Under the pieces are notes generated by a model. It ran no database searches and was not told where the DNA came from. It saw nothing but the letters and a program-made list of their open reading frames with translations. The position numbers and the translations under genes are program-made. From contig NZ_LDJX01000003.1 in assembly GCF_001306415.1 (NCBI RefSeq), positions 390,531 to 454,530 on the forward strand: a DNA stretch of 64,000 bases, read 5' to 3'. This stretch comes from Croceitalea dokdonensis DOKDO 023 (lineage in GTDB: Bacteria; Bacteroidota; Bacteroidia; Flavobacteriales; Flavobacteriaceae). Of the stretch, positions 26,322 to 35,120 are shown in pieces (position 1 is the stretch's first letter; each line of letters begins with the position of its first letter).

Positions 26322-26364
26322 AGCATCCAGAATCTATATGATTCTGGATGCTTTTGTATTTTTG
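26322..26364 (+). terminator. Terminator of prs-rplY
   Basis: AGCATCCAGAATC and GATTCTGGATGCT form a perfect 13-bp stem around TATAT, followed by TTTGTATTTTTG. The downstream T-rich part doubles as the pth -7 box. Confidence 0.85.
26357..26364 (+). promoter_or_regulatory. -7 box of pth overlapping the upstream terminator
   Basis: TATTTTTG fits TAnnTTTG and lies 16 bases before ATG 26381, supporting that start. Confidence 0.45.
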
Positions 26365-26380
26365 CCAAAATCCATTGTAC

Positions 26381-27010
26381 ATGCCCTCTTGGTTTTCTAA
26401 GCTTTGGTCTGGCCCAAAAACGATTATAGAAGAAACTGATTCCATGAAAAAATTTCTAGTGGTAGGCTTGGGCAATATTGGCCCCAAATATGAGAATACC
26501 AGGCATAACATAGGTTTTAAAATTCTTGACAAGTTGGGCGTGGAAGAGGAGCTTACGTTTACAGATGCCAAGCTGGGTGCCATAACTACCTTTACCTATA
26601 AGGGGAAGACCGCCCTTTGCCTAAAACCGGCTACCTTTATGAATCTTAGTGGTAAGGCCGTTAGGTATTGGAAGGAAAAGGAAAATATTCCGTTGCAAAA
26701 TATTTTGGTGATAACAGATGATATCAATCTCCCTTTTGGGACCATTAGGATAAAGGCAAAAGGGAGTGATGGTGGGCACAACGGATTAAAAGACGTCCAA
26801 CATATGCTACAGACCACCAAATACCACAGGTTTAGATTTGGGGTTGGTGCGGATTTTGGTCAGGGACGTCAGGTAGATTATGTGCTTGGAGAATGGAACC
26901 AAGCGGAAAACAAGGCCCTTCCGGAACGCCTACAACAAGCAACGGCTGCCATAAGGTCATTCATGTTTGCTGGGCCAGCAAACACCATGAATCAATTTAA
27001 CGGGACTTAA
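26381..27010 (+). CDS. pth: Peptidyl-tRNA hydrolase
   Basis: About 209 residues. The Pth core begins at MKKFLVVGLGNIG (codon at 26444) and contains YENTRHNIGF (catalytic His), PATFMNLSGKAV, TDDINLPFG and GSDGGHNGLK. It recycles peptidyl-tRNAs released from ribosomes. A 21-residue N-terminal extension from ATG 26381 (MPSWFSKLWSGPKT) resembles that of other flavobacterial Pth proteins, and a -7 box sits just upstream, so I prefer this start over the ATG at 26444. Confidence 0.93.
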   Translation: MPSWFSKLWSGPKTIIEETDSMKKFLVVGLGNIGPKYENTRHNIGFKILDKLGVEEELTFTDAKLGAITTFTYKGKTALCLKPATFMNLSGKAVRYWKEKENIPLQNILVITDDINLPFGTIRIKAKGSDGGHNGLKDVQHMLQTTKYHRFRFGVGADFGQGRQVDYVLGEWNQAENKALPERLQQATAAIRSFMFAGPANTMNQFNGT

Positions 27011-27690
27011 AGCACCTTAAAATCAAATACTCCGGAATCTGAGGTGTTGCCCTTTGCATCTAGGCTGATTATTTTCCAAAAATAAACCGTTCCGGGATTT
27101 ACGTCTACCATAAATTCTTCCTCGTTTGATGCAAGGGTGGCTACCGTTACCGTAGGCGGATTGGTTTCCCCAAAATACAGCCGATACTCCGTAATATCAT
27201 CTTCTACGTCTGCCCCCTGCCATCTTAACATGACGGTGTTCTCCGCACTTGCTTGGAGGGTGGTTCCTGACTCTGGGCTTAGTATTCTGGCAGGAAAAGG
27301 GGCGTAGGAAGTCTGGGCCCCGGCGTTGTAAAAAAGCCATACATCACTCGTTATAATCTCTTCTGTTTCCTCGTTTTGTGTCCTTACGGACCATGAAAAG
27401 GGAGTACCTTTTTCAATTTCCAGTGCTATGGCGGTTTGGGCGGTACTTATTTCCTGCGGAATATTGGTCACGAGGTTTAAGACGTTGAGCGTATAAATGT
27501 CCGTGTTGGCCGCAGCTTCCCACTCAAAGGTCACCCTGCTTTTGTTTTGGCCTACCTCCACACCAGTGGTACATTCAGAATTCTCTATCGGAAAAAGGAG
27601 ATTGGCTTTGGAGGGCCCGGGCGGGGGGCCATCATCTTTGCCGCAGGAAAGCAGCACCAATAGACTCATTAAAAGTGCCAATTTTTTCAT
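27007..27690 (-). CDS. Lipoprotein with fibronectin-like segments
   Basis: About 227 residues starting at ATG 27690, where MKKLALLMSLLVLLSC gives a clear lipoprotein signal. The mature part has two beta-sandwich-like segments (RVTFEWEAAANTDIYTLNV and VMLRWQGADVEDDITEYRLYF), each with the tryptophan and tyrosine spacing of fibronectin type III or Ig-like modules. The start overlaps the protease stop by four bases, so the pair is coupled. It may be a surface-bound partner of the secreted protease. Its stop overlaps the pth end on the other strand by a few bases. Confidence 0.75.
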   Translation of the reverse strand: MKKLALLMSLLVLLSCGKDDGPPPGPSKANLLFPIENSECTTGVEVGQNKSRVTFEWEAAANTDIYTLNVLNLVTNIPQEISTAQTAIALEIEKGTPFSWSVRTQNEETEEIITSDVWLFYNAGAQTSYAPFPARILSPESGTTLQASAENTVMLRWQGADVEDDITEYRLYFGETNPPTVTVATLASNEEEFMVDVNPGTVYFWKIISLDAKGNTSDSGVFDFKVL

Positions 27691-30600
27691 TGCTTCAACA
27701 TTTTTAAGGTTTGGCCTTGGGCGTTGGTACCCAACTTCACAACATAAGTTCCGGAGGTCAAAAAGCTTGCATCCAGCCTTATTTCCCGGTTGGCCACAGG
27801 CAACCATTTCCTAAACAATAAGCTGCCGTCCATGGCAAAAATAGCCAGCTGAACCTTATCCTTTTGGGTATTGGTAAAAATGGAAAAACTATCGTTTACA
27901 GGATTTGGGTACAATACGGCGGTTTCTGTAACAAAAAAGACTTCTTCATAACTGCCTTGGCATTCCAATGGGGTGGTTACCCGTACTAGCTGGCTCCCCT
28001 GTCCTAGGGTTAACGTAATGTTGTTTTTGGTGGTCTGGGTTATCACACCGTTAATTTCAATGGTATAAAAAGAGGCCCCGTTAAGTTCCAGTTCCAATTC
28101 GTTGGTCTCCGTTAAAAGGGTGCTAAGCACACTTAGGCTTTCCGGTTCTGTAATATTGACCTCAAAACAACTTTCCCTAAATAAGACCGTGCCGTTCCCA
28201 CCAGTGATGCATAGGCTATACGCTCCAGCGGCGAGCCTGTTAAAACTGGCCGCCTCGTTAAAGGGCATACTCACGTTGGTGTCCGGGCCTGTAAGGATGG
28301 CCGTGTAGTCTATAGAGGTGTCCATGGCACTGATGGTTATTTGGCCATCATCACTGGTTCTGCAACTTTCGCTTTGGATTTCCAAGTTAAAATTGTTAGT
28401 GGGAAAAAGGTTGAGGGCGCAGCCCGATGTATCTACCAGACTACCCTTGGGAGTTCCCAGACATAAATCGTCCCCATCATCAAAAACCCCATCTTCGTCC
28501 TCATCCGGTCTAAATACGCCCTCCACGCAAAACTCCAGTGAAAAAGACTTTAACTCACCTCCGTCCGATGCCAAGGTGTCTTCAATGCTCAGTATCCATT
28601 CCCCAATTATGGATTCCCCGTTGAACGATTCTAAGCTACCCAAGGGTTGTACGGTGCCGCTTATGGCAGGATTACCGCTGCAGGCAAATGGGTCGCCATC
28701 AGCATCAAAAACGGCATTTAGATTATTGGCAGAACCACAATTATTGGAAAGTAAGGTAACTACTGTACCAGAGGGGGATGTTAGCCGTATAATAAGGTCT
28801 TCCAGAAAGGTATGGTCTATTTCCAGACTAACATTAACGTCCGATAGTCTTAAATCCTCAACAAAGAACAAACTTGTAGAGATGGTACTAGGCACATCTG
28901 CCGGAATGCCGATGGATAAGGATCCGCTGCCATCAAATAACTTACAATTGATGTCCGCCGTGCTAAATGCAAAGGCTTCTGTAAATACGCCTGCTCCACA
29001 GTCATTTTTGGGCCTAACCCTCCAAAAATACGATGTGGAAGGAAGCAAATTTTCACTGGTAAACCTATTCCCGCTGACGGAGGCCGTGGTAACGATATCC
29101 GTAAACGTGTTGTCCGTGGCAATTTCAATATCATAGCCAGATGCGTTGATGTCCGGCACCCATTGAAATGATGGGTTTACCGCTGTGCCCGTGGCACCGT
29201 TTTCGGGAAACCGCAGCATCAAAGGGTCAAAACTTGTCCCAAAAATATGCAGGGTTATGGGCAGGGTTACGGTTTGGCCAGCCGCCGATGCCGTGAGGCT
29301 TATGGGGTATTCGCCAACCTCTAAAGTACTGGTATTGGTAAAGCTAATATTGATAGCGGTGCCCGATGTATTGGTAGCACTGGGATCAAAGGCTATACCA
29401 AGTCCAGCAGGGGCATCGGCAGCAAAAGTCACCGTCTCCGAAAAGGAAGCTAAGGTGTCATAAGTGGCCAAGAGCGCCGCATCATCACCTTGGCATACGG
29501 ATAGCGAAACGTCTTCCAAAGCAAGGGAAAATGCTTGTTCCCCAATGGTGAAATTGGTGCTGTTCACCGCATAAAAAATAGTGTTATCGGCCTTGACCAT
29601 GATACGGGCTTGGGCAGTAGCTATATTGGGCAGTTGTACTTTGGCCATCCCTGTATTGGGTACGTTGTCCGCTAATGTTGTCGTAAAGGTCTGGCCACCG
29701 TCTACAGAAAGCAGAATGCTTACCGTTGCAGTGTTTATGGGAGGTTGGTCCGTATTGGCAACGTCCCAAAGGATTTCTTCAACGCTTCCCCCGGAAAGGG
29801 TCATTGGGCTATTTTGCGATAGCACTACAAAAGGGCCTGCGGTATTGTTGACCCGGACGCGCAAACTGTCCGAGGCCACTTGGCCACCGCCAATGGCATT
29901 GTCGCGAACGGTCAGGGCAAAGTTTAAATCGCGTCTTACATTGGAAACCGTTTCCCATGCACTGCTTTCCGGAGGGTTGGTCTGGGTAAGTTCCCCGGCA
30001 ATCACTCTAGATAGGCTTGGAAAATACCTCAAGGAGTCCGTGGAGGGTGGCAAGGACCTAAAGTTGGCCCCAGCAGGATTTTGGGGTCCAAACGTATTGG
30101 TGACCACCACACCATCATCAATTTGCTCCCAAGCATAGGTAAGTACATCGGCAGGGTCCGAGTCTGTGGCGGATCCTGAAAGCACAAATGCCGTTCCCAC
30201 GGGAATGGTATAATCTAAAGCAGCTGTTATCTCGGGAGGGTTATTGGTCAAGGGTTCCGAAACGCCACAAGAAACGGTGCCTAAGTAGTCGGTAATCTGA
30301 ACGATGCTGACATGATGAAAATAATCATCACCCACTGGGGCTACGTTGTTGTCCCTGACGATACCCGCATAGCCCATGATGGTGGTGCCACTCGCGGGTT
30401 CTACCTGTACCCCGGTTCCCTCTGACTCAAAAGACCAGGTATGGTTAGCACCAAACTGATGCCCCAGCTCATGTGCCACAAAATCCAGGTCAAAACGGTC
30501 TCCTTCTGGTTGCAGTGCGGACGCAAACGCACTTCCTTTACGGTTGTCAATACACACGGAGCCTATAAAACCTGCATTGCCATTGTCATTGTCTACATTA

Positions 30601-31445
30601 AATAAATGTCCCACATCATAATTTTCTTCGCCAATAATGGTGCTTAACGTGTTCTGTACCTGCGAATTCAGATTCCCGGTGTAGGGGTCCGTATCGGCAT
30701 CGGTGAAAATGATCTGGTCGTTGTTGGGAACCAGTTCCAAGGTCACCGCAACATCGGTTTCAAAAACTTGGTTTATTCTGGTTAAACTGGCATTAATGGC
30801 GGCGAGGGCATCTGCCACTGTACCCCCATGGTAAGCCGTATAGCTTCCGCTGGCACTAATGGCAATCCTAAATTTTCTGAGATTTTGGTCGGTGACCAGC
30901 AAATTACCCGGAGCTGCTGGTGGTGCCAAGGTTTTTCCTTCTTCGGTGTGGCATTCAAAGCCCTTGCCAGTGGAACGTTCACTTCCTTTGTGCAGGCTGT
31001 AAATCGCAGCGCTGCCCTTTTCTTTGTCTATAAAAGCGCGTTTAGCCTGTAGATGGTCTACCAGCATTGCCTGTAAACCTTTATGGGACCAACTAAAGCG
31101 TACTGTTTTGGTCTTATTATGGTTCCATCCCACAAAAGATGTGATCTGCGGGTATTTGGCTGCCAACCGTGGATGGAAAACAGAACGCTCCTTAACATAA
31201 AATGTTTCAAAACCACCATGGGCCAATGGAAACTGCAAAGTACCTTCCTTTCCCGCTTTGGTTTGGGCCAAGGCTTTGGCAAAAAGGACCTCATTCAGTT
31301 CCAAATAAATGGAGCTATCGGATGGGTTGCCAGAGGTTTGCCTAGCACTATTGGATTTAGGCAACCAATACCCCTGTTGAGACCAAGCCGAAAACCCACT
31401 AAAAAGTATGGTTATTGATAAAACAAAATGTAATTTAGCTTTCAT
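27687..31445 (-). CDS. Secreted M12B/reprolysin-like metalloprotease with P domain and T9SS sorting domain
   Basis: 1252 residues. A signal peptide (FVLSITILFSGFSAWSQ) and propeptide precede a metzincin-type catalytic domain with HELGHQFGANHTW at about 322-334 and the following GTTIMGYAG Met-turn. Later come Ig-like or fibronectin-like repeats (NPSFQWVPDINASGYDIEIA), a proprotein-convertase P domain (DVNVSLEIDHTFLEDLIIRL) and the C-terminal type A sorting domain of type IX secretion (LYPNPVNDSFSIF... to GQTLKMLKQ). It should be exported across the outer membrane and attached or released. A coupled lipoprotein gene follows. Confidence 0.92.
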   Translation of the reverse strand: MKAKLHFVLSITILFSGFSAWSQQGYWLPKSNSARQTSGNPSDSSIYLELNEVLFAKALAQTKAGKEGTLQFPLAHGGFETFYVKERSVFHPRLAAKYPQITSFVGWNHNKTKTVRFSWSHKGLQAMLVDHLQAKRAFIDKEKGSAAIYSLHKGSERSTGKGFECHTEEGKTLAPPAAPGNLLVTDQNLRKFRIAISASGSYTAYHGGTVADALAAINASLTRINQVFETDVAVTLELVPNNDQIIFTDADTDPYTGNLNSQVQNTLSTIIGEENYDVGHLFNVDNDNGNAGFIGSVCIDNRKGSAFASALQPEGDRFDLDFVAHELGHQFGANHTWSFESEGTGVQVEPASGTTIMGYAGIVRDNNVAPVGDDYFHHVSIVQITDYLGTVSCGVSEPLTNNPPEITAALDYTIPVGTAFVLSGSATDSDPADVLTYAWEQIDDGVVVTNTFGPQNPAGANFRSLPPSTDSLRYFPSLSRVIAGELTQTNPPESSAWETVSNVRRDLNFALTVRDNAIGGGQVASDSLRVRVNNTAGPFVVLSQNSPMTLSGGSVEEILWDVANTDQPPINTATVSILLSVDGGQTFTTTLADNVPNTGMAKVQLPNIATAQARIMVKADNTIFYAVNSTNFTIGEQAFSLALEDVSLSVCQGDDAALLATYDTLASFSETVTFAADAPAGLGIAFDPSATNTSGTAINISFTNTSTLEVGEYPISLTASAAGQTVTLPITLHIFGTSFDPLMLRFPENGATGTAVNPSFQWVPDINASGYDIEIATDNTFTDIVTTASVSGNRFTSENLLPSTSYFWRVRPKNDCGAGVFTEAFAFSTADINCKLFDGSGSLSIGIPADVPSTISTSLFFVEDLRLSDVNVSLEIDHTFLEDLIIRLTSPSGTVVTLLSNNCGSANNLNAVFDADGDPFACSGNPAISGTVQPLGSLESFNGESIIGEWILSIEDTLASDGGELKSFSLEFCVEGVFRPDEDEDGVFDDGDDLCLGTPKGSLVDTSGCALNLFPTNNFNLEIQSESCRTSDDGQITISAMDTSIDYTAILTGPDTNVSMPFNEAASFNRLAAGAYSLCITGGNGTVLFRESCFEVNITEPESLSVLSTLLTETNELELELNGASFYTIEINGVITQTTKNNITLTLGQGSQLVRVTTPLECQGSYEEVFFVTETAVLYPNPVNDSFSIFTNTQKDKVQLAIFAMDGSLLFRKWLPVANREIRLDASFLTSGTYVVKLGTNAQGQTLKMLKQ

Positions 31446-31467
31446 CGAACGTGGGGCGTCATATGGG

Positions 31468-31475
31468 CAAAAATA
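31468..31475 (-). promoter_or_regulatory. -7 box of the metalloprotease gene
   Basis: On the minus strand TATTTTTG lies 22 bases upstream of the ATG at 31445. No matching -33 TTG is seen. Confidence 0.4.
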
Positions 31476-31499
31476 AGCCTTTTTTATTCTTTTAGTAGT

Positions 31500-32423
31500 T
31501 TGAAAACATTCAACGGAATCTCAAAATTTAAGTCGGCCGAGCCAACCATCATTACCATTGGTACCTTTGATGGCGTCCATATTGGACATCGCACTATTTT
31601 ACAACGTCTCATAAACAATGCCAAAACCAAAGGGCTTAAATCTGCCGTGCTTACTTTTTTCCCGCATCCTAGAATGGTGCTACAGAAAGATACGGATATC
31701 AAGCTTTTGAACACCCTAGTGGAAAAAAAGGAATCCATGGAAGCGCTGGGCTTGGATTACCTTATTGTGCATCCGTTCACCAAGGAATTCTCCAGGTTAT
31801 CTGCCTTAGAGTTTGTGCGGGACCTTTTGGTAGATCAATTACGGGTTAAAAAGGTGATCATAGGATACGATCATAGATTTGGCCGTAATAGAAACGCAAA
31901 CATCAAAGACCTCATTGGCTTTGGACATACTTTTGGTTTTGAGGTGGAGGAAATACCCGCCCAAGAAATAGATGATGTGTCCGTGAGTTCCACTAAAATA
32001 AGAAGGGCGTTGTTATCAGGGGACGTACACACGGCAAATGGGTACTTGGGATATCATTATATGGTCAGTGGAACGGTAAGGAAGGGTAAAGGCTTAGGCC
32101 ATCAGATGGGGTTTCCAACGGCAAATTTAGCAGTGGCAGAAGCCTATAAGTTAGTCCCGGAAAATGGGGTCTACGCGGTACACGCCTTTTTGCAGGGGAC
32201 AAAAGTACATGGGATGATGAATATTGGCTATAACCCCACCGTAAACGGCACGGAAAAGAGTATTGAAGTGCATTTCTTTGATTTTGAGGGCGATTTATAC
32301 GGCCAAAGCATTGAGGTGCGCTTCTTGAAAAAAATTCGTGATGAGAAAAAATTTGCCTCCGTGGTATTGCTTAAAGAACAACTACAAAGAGACCGGGAAA
32401 CCTGCTTGGGGCTAATCACCTAA
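31500..32423 (+). CDS. ribF: Bifunctional riboflavin kinase / FAD synthetase
   Basis: 307 residues. The N-terminal FAD synthetase half has the nucleotidyltransferase motif ITIGTFDGVHIGH and SSTKIRRALLSGD. The C-terminal riboflavin kinase half has GKGLGHQMGFPTANL and EVHFFDFEGDLYG. It makes FMN and FAD. The only start in the right place is TTG 31500, followed by KTFNGISKFK, which aligns with other RibF N-termini. Four bases separate it from the HTTM gene downstream, so they are cotranscribed. Confidence 0.93.
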   Translation: MKTFNGISKFKSAEPTIITIGTFDGVHIGHRTILQRLINNAKTKGLKSAVLTFFPHPRMVLQKDTDIKLLNTLVEKKESMEALGLDYLIVHPFTKEFSRLSALEFVRDLLVDQLRVKKVIIGYDHRFGRNRNANIKDLIGFGHTFGFEVEEIPAQEIDDVSVSSTKIRRALLSGDVHTANGYLGYHYMVSGTVRKGKGLGHQMGFPTANLAVAEAYKLVPENGVYAVHAFLQGTKVHGMMNIGYNPTVNGTEKSIEVHFFDFEGDLYGQSIEVRFLKKIRDEKKFASVVLLKEQLQRDRETCLGLIT

Positions 32424-32426
32424 CTC

Positions 32427-33740
32427 ATGCAACATTTTTTGTTCAAAAGAATAGATAATGCGCAGCTCATCATCTTTAGGGTATGTTATGGTCTGCTTGT
32501 TTGTATGGAATGTTTTGGGGCCATAGCAACCGGTTGGGTGCATCGGGTATTTATCGCTCCTAAATTCACCTTTACTTTTATTGGCTTTGATTGGTTGCAG
32601 CCCTTACCGGGAAATGGAATGTACTTTTACTTTGCCTTAATGGGGATTTTGGGCATATTCATTACGGTGGGATATCGTTATCGTTTAGCTGCATTTGGCT
32701 TTGCTTTTATGTGGACCGGGGTGTACCTCATGCAAAAAACGGCATACAACAATCATTATTATCTGCTCATGCTCTTGGCGTTTATCATGGCCTTCTTTCC
32801 CGCAAACAGGAACTTGTCCTTGGACGCCAAGTTAAACCCTGCCATTAAGACGGATTTGATGCCAAACTATATTCGCTGGATCATTATTTTACAACTGTTC
32901 ATTGTCTATACCTACGCTGCTGTGGCCAAATTATATGGGGACTGGTTTGATCTCACGGTGATAGAGGTTTTAATGCAGGGCAAAAAAGAATTGCCAGTAC
33001 TAGGGGAGGTATTGCAGCAAAGATGGACACATTGGATCATTGCCGGATTTGGAATTGTTTTTGACCTGCTGGTGGTACCTGCCTTGCTTTGGAAACCTAC
33101 TAGAAAAATTGCCTTTCTCCTAGGCATCTTCTTTCATCTCTTTAATAGCATAGTTTTCCAAATTGGGATTTTTCCTTACCTGTCGTTGGCCTTCTGCTTG
33201 TTCTTTTTTGAGCCACAGACCCTTAGGAAACTATTCTTTAGAGGAAAGGGGGTTAAGGTTCCAGAGGCAATTTGGGTTCCTGCACATAGCAATTTATTGT
33301 TGGTGGTTTTGGGAGTATATTTTACGGTTCAGCTAGTGCTGCCCCTGCGTCATTTGGCAATTAAAGGAGACGTACTTTGGACGGAAGAAGGGCACCGCTT
33401 AAGCTGGCGCATGATGCTACGTAGCCGGCAGGGTTTGGCAGAATTTACTGTTGTTGATAAGGCTACCCAAGAGAAACATCAGGTAGACCTTGGTCAGTAT
33501 CTAAGTAAAAAACAGCAACGTAAGGTAGGTTGTTATCCAGATTATATTTGGCAATTTGCCCAACACCTTAAAAAAGAGTACCAAGCCAAAGGAAAGGACG
33601 TTGGTGTATATGTATCTGCCAAGGTAAAGGTAAACAAGGGTCCGTGGGGGGCATTTATAGACCCAAGGGTAGACTTGACGGCTGTACCCTGGCAACACTT
33701 TACGCACCACGAATGGATTTTGCCACAAGAAAACCAATAA
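32427..33740 (+). CDS. HTTM / vitamin K-dependent gamma-carboxylase-like membrane protein (copy 2)
   Basis: 437 residues with the same layout as the protein at 20049-21416. Helices fill the first 290 residues, and QKTAYNNHYYLL at about 103-114 keeps the lysine aligned with the catalytic base of gamma-glutamyl carboxylase (Lys104 here). FFPANRNLSLDAK follows. Shared later motifs include the HRLSWRMMLRSRQGLAEFTV/YRFSWRVMLMEKAGYAQFKI region. The C-terminal part ends in a conserved IDPRVDLT segment. It follows ribF closely, without iron genes nearby. The biochemical activity of the bacterial family is unproven. Confidence 0.85.
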   Translation: MQHFLFKRIDNAQLIIFRVCYGLLVCMECFGAIATGWVHRVFIAPKFTFTFIGFDWLQPLPGNGMYFYFALMGILGIFITVGYRYRLAAFGFAFMWTGVYLMQKTAYNNHYYLLMLLAFIMAFFPANRNLSLDAKLNPAIKTDLMPNYIRWIIILQLFIVYTYAAVAKLYGDWFDLTVIEVLMQGKKELPVLGEVLQQRWTHWIIAGFGIVFDLLVVPALLWKPTRKIAFLLGIFFHLFNSIVFQIGIFPYLSLAFCLFFFEPQTLRKLFFRGKGVKVPEAIWVPAHSNLLLVVLGVYFTVQLVLPLRHLAIKGDVLWTEEGHRLSWRMMLRSRQGLAEFTVVDKATQEKHQVDLGQYLSKKQQRKVGCYPDYIWQFAQHLKKEYQAKGKDVGVYVSAKVKVNKGPWGAFIDPRVDLTAVPWQHFTHHEWILPQENQ

Positions 33741-33767
33741 AACCACCTGGCTTAGCGCGCAAAAAAT

Positions 33768-33775
33768 TAAATTTG
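33768..33775 (+). promoter_or_regulatory. -7 box of serS
   Basis: TAAATTTG matches TAnnTTTG and ends 18 bases before the serS ATG. Confidence 0.45.
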
Positions 33776-33793
33776 CCCAGCAAATAAACAGCT

Positions 33794-35065
33794 ATGTTAC
33801 AATTACAGGTCTTACGTGAGCAGAAAGAAGCTATTATCAAGGCACTTGGGAAAAGGAATTTGGATGCCAAACCACTTTTGGAGGCTATCATCGACTTAGA
33901 TGAAAAGCGAAGGGCAACACAAACAGAACTGGACAATACGTTGGCAGAGGCTAATAAGATTTCCAAGGAAATTGGGAACCTGTTTAAGGCAGGAAAAGCA
34001 TCCGATGCCAATGCGCTCAAAACCAAAAGTGCCGGTCTAAAAGAGACGGGCAAAACTTTGGGCGAAGCCCTGAACCGAATCGCCGCCGAATTGGACGAGC
34101 TACTCTACCAAGTACCCAATATTCCGCATGAGTCCGTCCCAAAGGGAAATTCTGATGAGGATAACGAAGAGATATACAGTGAGGGGGAAATTCCTAAACT
34201 AGTGGAAAACGCCATGCCACACTGGGAGCTGGCCAAACGGTTTGATATTATAGATTTTGAACTTGGCGTAAAGATTACCGGTGCCGGGTTTCCCGTCTAC
34301 AAAGGCAAAGGTGCACGGCTACAACGCGCGCTGATCTCATATTTTTTGGATAAAAATACGGCAGCCGGATACACAGAAATGCAAGTGCCCCATTTGGTGA
34401 ATGATGCATCGGGTTACGGGACGGGACAATTGCCGGATAAGGAAGGCCAGATGTACCACGTACAAGCAGATGAGCTATACCTTATTCCCACGGCGGAAGT
34501 TCCCGTGACCAACCTATTTAGGGATGAAATCGTTAAAAATGAGGATTTTCCCATAAAATATACCGCCTATACCCCTTGTTTTAGGCGTGAGGCAGGGAGT
34601 TATGGCGCCCACGTACGCGGATTAAACCGTTTGCACCAGTTTGATAAAGTAGAGATTGTGCGGGTGGAGCATCCAGACCGCTCATATGAAGCCTTGGAGG
34701 CTATGGTAGCGCATGTAAAGGAAGTTTTAAGGGAATTAAAATTACCGTTTAGAATACTTAGGCTTTGTGGTGGGGATTTGGGCTTTACGGCAGCCCTGAC
34801 CTATGATTTTGAGGTTTTTTCCACCGCTCAGAACAGATGGCTGGAGGTGAGTTCCGTATCCAATTTTGAAACCTATCAGGCCAATCGCTTAAAATTGCGT
34901 TTTAAAGATGGGAACGGTAAAAATCAATTAGCACATACCTTAAATGGCAGTGCGTTGGCCCTGCCGCGTATTTTAGCGGGCATTTTAGAAAACTACCAAA
35001 CAAAGAATGGCATACAGATACCGGAGGTTTTAGTGCCATACTGTGGGTTTGATAGCATAGGGTAA
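33794..35065 (+). CDS. serS: Seryl-tRNA synthetase
   Basis: 423 residues. The N-terminal coiled-coil arm spans about 1-105 (KRRATQTELDNTLAEANKIS). The class II catalytic core has TAEVPVTN, motif 2 in FRREAGSYGAHVRGLNRLHQF and motif 3 in NGSALALPRILAGILENYQ. It charges tRNA-Ser. The start and length match the family. Confidence 0.97.
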   Translation: MLQLQVLREQKEAIIKALGKRNLDAKPLLEAIIDLDEKRRATQTELDNTLAEANKISKEIGNLFKAGKASDANALKTKSAGLKETGKTLGEALNRIAAELDELLYQVPNIPHESVPKGNSDEDNEEIYSEGEIPKLVENAMPHWELAKRFDIIDFELGVKITGAGFPVYKGKGARLQRALISYFLDKNTAAGYTEMQVPHLVNDASGYGTGQLPDKEGQMYHVQADELYLIPTAEVPVTNLFRDEIVKNEDFPIKYTAYTPCFRREAGSYGAHVRGLNRLHQFDKVEIVRVEHPDRSYEALEAMVAHVKEVLRELKLPFRILRLCGGDLGFTAALTYDFEVFSTAQNRWLEVSSVSNFETYQANRLKLRFKDGNGKNQLAHTLNGSALALPRILAGILENYQTKNGIQIPEVLVPYCGFDSIG

Positions 35066-35120
35066 ACTTTTTCAGAAGGACTTAACAACTTAGGTTTTAA
35101 TTCTGCCTTATCTTTAACCT

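Noticed and set aside
28318..29136. 272-codon frame antisense to the M12B protease
   Set aside because: Composition mirrors the opposite coding strand, with Ser/Leu runs, no domain and no promoter; a shadow of the protease gene.
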